Shown here: positions 62,501 to 64,000 of the stretch, piece after piece
How the letters are laid out: each line of letters opens with the position of its first letter
Position numbering within the stretch: the stretch's first letter is position 1
NCBI RefSeq assembly: GCF_001969385.1
Contig: NZ_CP014796.1
Location: 1,443,501-1,507,500, forward strand
Reading direction: 5' to 3'
Length of the DNA stretch: 64,000 bases
DNA from: Salipiger profundus
GTDB taxonomy: Bacteria; Pseudomonadota; Alphaproteobacteria; Rhodobacterales; Rhodobacteraceae
Notes under the pieces: model-generated
The model's database searches: none
Told to the model about the DNA's origin: nothing
The model's input: the letters and a program-made list of their open reading frames with translations, nothing else
Made by a program: the position numbers and the translations under genes

Positions 62501-64000
62501 GGCATGACCCGGCCGAGTTCAGCGTCTCGCTGATGCTGCACACCTACATCGCCGACAGCCGCGACGCGGCTCGCGAGACGGCGCGCGGTCCGATGCGCGA
62601 GTATCTCCGCTCGGCGGCGGGGCTCATCAAGCAGTATGCCTGGAGCTTTCCGGCCTTCAAGCGACCCAAGGGGCTCAACAACCCGTTCGAGCTGGATCTC
62701 GAGATCCTCACCGACGACGACCTCGAGGCGATCCTCGACTTCGCCTTCGAGCGGTATTTCAACGAAAGCGGCCTGTTCGGCACGGTCGAGGACGCGCTTC
62801 AGCGGACCGAGCAGCTCAAGCGCATCGGCGTGACCGAGATCGCCTGCCTGATCGACTACGGCATACCGCGCGAGCAGGTGCTCGACGGGCTGAGACCGCT
62901 GGCGCAGGTGGTGAAGCAGGCCAATGTCGCGCCGGAACTGGCGGAAGACGATTTCTCGATCGCGGCGCAGATCCTGCGGCACGGCGTGACGCACATGCAG
63001 TGCACCCCGTCGATGGCCCGGATGATCGCCATGAACGACGAGGCCCGCTACGCGCTTTCCAAGGTGCAGCAGCTGTTCCTTGGCGGTGAGCCGCTGCCCG
63101 GATCGCTGGTCGAGGAATTCGGCCGGATCACCGAGGCGCGCGTCACCAACATGTATGGCCCCACCGAGACGACGATCTGGTCCTCGACCGAAGCGGCCTC
63201 GGCCGCCGAGGGCATCGTCAACATCGGTACACCGCTCGCAAACCAGCAGCTCTACGTGCTCGACGACGCGCAGCAGCCGGTGGGCGTGGGCCAGCCGGGC
63301 GAGCTCTGGATCGGCGGCGAAGGCGTGACCCGCGGCTACTGGGGCCGCGCTGACCTGACCGCCGAGCGCTTCGTTCCGAACCCGTTCCACGGCGGGCGGA
63401 TGTATCGCACCGGCGATCTCGTGCGGCGGCGGATCGACGGCCGGATCGACTTCATCGGCCGCGTCGACCACCAGGTGAAGCTGCGCGGCTTCCGCATCGA
63501 GCTGGGTGAGATCGAGGCGGTGATGGAGGCGCAGCCGGGCATCACGCAGGCCGTCGTCGCCGCGCGCGAGGACCAGCCGGGCGACATCCGGCTCGTCGGC
63601 TACTACACCTCGGATGCGCCGCTGAACGAGGCCGACCTCAAGGCGGCGATGGGCGCGGATCTGCCCGGCTTCATGGTGCCGACGCACATGATGCGGCTCG
63701 ACAGTTTCCCGCTGACGCCGAACAAGAAGGTCGACCGCAAGGCGTTGCCGAAGCCGGTGGCACGGACGGTGTCCGCGCCGAAACCGGCGGTGGCCGCGCC
63801 CGCGCTCGCGCCGGTCAGGCCGGCAGTCCCGCAGGGGCAGGGCGACGCGAAGCTGCAGGCGCAGATCGCCGAGATCTGGTCAACGGTGCTGGGCGTCTCC
63901 GAGATCGCCGGGCGCGACAGTTTCTTCGACCTCGGCGGGCACTCGCTGCTGGCGGTGCAGGCGCACCGGTCGATCCGTGACGAGCTGGGTGCGCGAGGAC
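59560..64000 (+). CDS. Nonribosomal peptide synthetase: formyltransferase, A domain split by luciferase-like monooxygenase, carrier (partial)
   Basis: The frame runs 1480 codons from ATG 59560 without a stop and leaves the window. The N-terminus (about residues 1-170) is a formyltransferase with Asn93, His95 (NFHDGPLPRHAG) and Asp131 (VDEGDIL), spaced as in Fmt. A formyltransferase C-like region follows to about 295. Residues 300-545 resemble part of a condensation domain but have no HHxxxDG. The adenylation domain has A3 YTSGSTGTPKG (about 680) and A4 FDISVLELF. A luciferase-like flavin monooxygenase occupies about 765-1115 (MupA/Atu3671-type). A5 NMYGPTE, A7 YRTGDL and A10 NKKVDRKALP then resume. 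The carrier serine is 1462 in LGGHSL. The architecture points to an initiation module that formylates and oxidises a bound amino acid. Confidence 0.9.
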   Translation, partial: MAQFSSVVIGNESLLVQCSEKLLAAGHAIRAVVTRNPDIAAWAEGRALPVVAPGAGLSARLAPMGGFDWLLSISNLDMIQRDVLAMPAQGAVNFHDGPLPRHAGLNAPVWALIEGESRHGITWHMIEGGVDEGDILVTRGFDIAATDTALTLNTKAYEAAIDSFGDLLDQLEHGLRRVPQDLSQRSYHALADRPSAHGLLDFTRPAHELARLVRALDHGGYANPLSAPKLRAHGRLWLVGSARAVEGAGTPGAVVEATDDHLTVACGEGALKMAHFTHLCGALALVAQVGKPGDVLDVPSVEERAAISARVAEVAPHERHWRARHADLAPVELQGLGKGGGALVSRPLVLGEAVAPEALVAAWAARLDGHDLCDIACADAALADLSGGGFIAPWVPLRIDAGGSLGGLAEALETALNETRKRKGFLTDLPARDPDLSGPPQVPHIGLSFGAGHIPGTAVTVELTDGMATFHTDTGRMPPAQAELLAARLELLAREADAGATVAALPVLPEAERDMVLNRWNATGQAHDCGLTMQAAFEAQAARTPEAIALVFEDRALTYAQLDARANQVAHVLRGMGVTAGTVVGLHTRRSVDLMVAALGILKAGGAYLPLDPAYPADRLRHYIADSGAPVIVTQAALQGELPPHEAALLVIDADPRLAQASTTVPEAASNPDDLAYLIYTSGSTGTPKGVMIEHRNVLNFYLGMDAVVPHDPPGIWLAVTSLSFDISVLELFYTTARGFKVVLTSDEDRGLISKGPMPLSDHGMEFSIYYWGNDDGTGRDKYAMLLEGAKFADANGFSAVWTPERHFHAFGGPYPNPSVTGAAVAAVTRNIGVRSGSVVAPLHHPARIAEEWAVIDNLTNGRAGLAIASGWQPDDFVLRPENTPPDNKPAMLESIDQLRRLWRGEAVAFPRKDGSLFDVVTQPRPVSAELPVWVTTAGNPETWKEAGRLGCNVLTHLLGQSIDEVAEKIRLYHAALREAGHDPAEFSVSLMLHTYIADSRDAARETARGPMREYLRSAAGLIKQYAWSFPAFKRPKGLNNPFELDLEILTDDDLEAILDFAFERYFNESGLFGTVEDALQRTEQLKRIGVTEIACLIDYGIPREQVLDGLRPLAQVVKQANVAPELAEDDFSIAAQILRHGVTHMQCTPSMARMIAMNDEARYALSKVQQLFLGGEPLPGSLVEEFGRITEARVTNMYGPTETTIWSSTEAASAAEGIVNIGTPLANQQLYVLDDAQQPVGVGQPGELWIGGEGVTRGYWGRADLTAERFVPNPFHGGRMYRTGDLVRRRIDGRIDFIGRVDHQVKLRGFRIELGEIEAVMEAQPGITQAVVAAREDQPGDIRLVGYYTSDAPLNEADLKAAMGADLPGFMVPTHMMRLDSFPLTPNKKVDRKALPKPVARTVSAPKPAVAAPALAPVRPAVPQGQGDAKLQAQIAEIWSTVLGVSEIAGRDSFFDLGGHSLLAVQAHRSIRDELGARG

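Noticed and set aside
59464..63687. A 1407-codon minus-strand frame across the NRPS gene
   Set aside because: It is an antisense shadow. The plus-strand frame has continuous formyltransferase, adenylation, monooxygenase and carrier motifs.
1..64000. Search for CRISPR arrays, insertion sequences, integrases and rRNA
   Set aside because: No regularly spaced repeats, transposase motifs, attachment-site duplications or rRNA signatures were recognised when reading the window.

Overview
The window is a contiguous piece of a high-GC alphaproteobacterial chromosome, most likely from the Rhodobacterales (Roseobacter/Salipiger-like). The evidence is gene content and synteny: a divergent regB / senC-regA redox locus, ahcY beside it, hslVU, an operon tsaE-amgK-murU-addB-addA, tsaD-gpsA divergent from hemD-mitofilin-hemY, a KDO operon, and REP-like repeats of the kind scattered in that order. 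No insertion sequence, integrase, CRISPR array or rRNA was seen. No gap without a gene exceeds about 300 bases. The placement rests on family recognition, not on a database search.

Layout. Positions 1-8600 hold a YciI-like fragment, ubiG, a proline iminopeptidase, two adjacent unknown genes, a lone Tat-exported peptide-binding protein, a sugar isomerase and hslVU behind a textbook sigma-32 type promoter. Positions 8700-19100 hold trxA and the leftward operon PAS protein-tsaE-amgK-murU-addB-addA, which joins cell-wall sugar recycling, t6A tRNA modification and double-strand break repair. Positions 19200-22000 are the redox regulators. Positions 22000-37500 are housekeeping: SAH hydrolase, a ketopantoate reductase-like enzyme, an amino acid/sodium symporter with a universal stress protein, tsaD, gpsA, hemD and hemY-like genes, plus a candidate small RNA. 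At 37518 lies tRNA-Thr(CGT), followed by kdsD-kdsB-kdsA. leuA at 43418-44983 is preceded by a leucine-rich leader peptide and competing hairpins that look like a transcript-level attenuator.

From about 45 kb to the right edge the content becomes accessory. A 1012-residue exported protein combines an SGNH-type domain, a clan GH-A-like domain and RTX repeats. It is followed by a GT4 glycosyltransferase, a GT2 glycosyltransferase with a Wzx-like flippase, a 2151-residue type I polyketide synthase, a second GT2 and a truncated nonribosomal peptide synthetase. PKS, GT2 and NRPS are separated by only 5 bases each and form one operon.

The NRPS is the most unusual object. It begins with a formyltransferase domain carrying the full N/H/D catalytic set, passes through a condensation-like remnant lacking HHxxxDG, and then has an adenylation domain split between core motifs A4 and A5 by a luciferase-like flavin monooxygenase domain. 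The PKS carries its ketoreductase before its dehydratase and ends in a thioesterase. The inferred product is a formyl-capped, oxidised, polyketide-extended and possibly glycosylated compound, perhaps a surface glycolipid or a siderophore-like molecule. The right edge cuts this cluster, so the number of modules is unknown.
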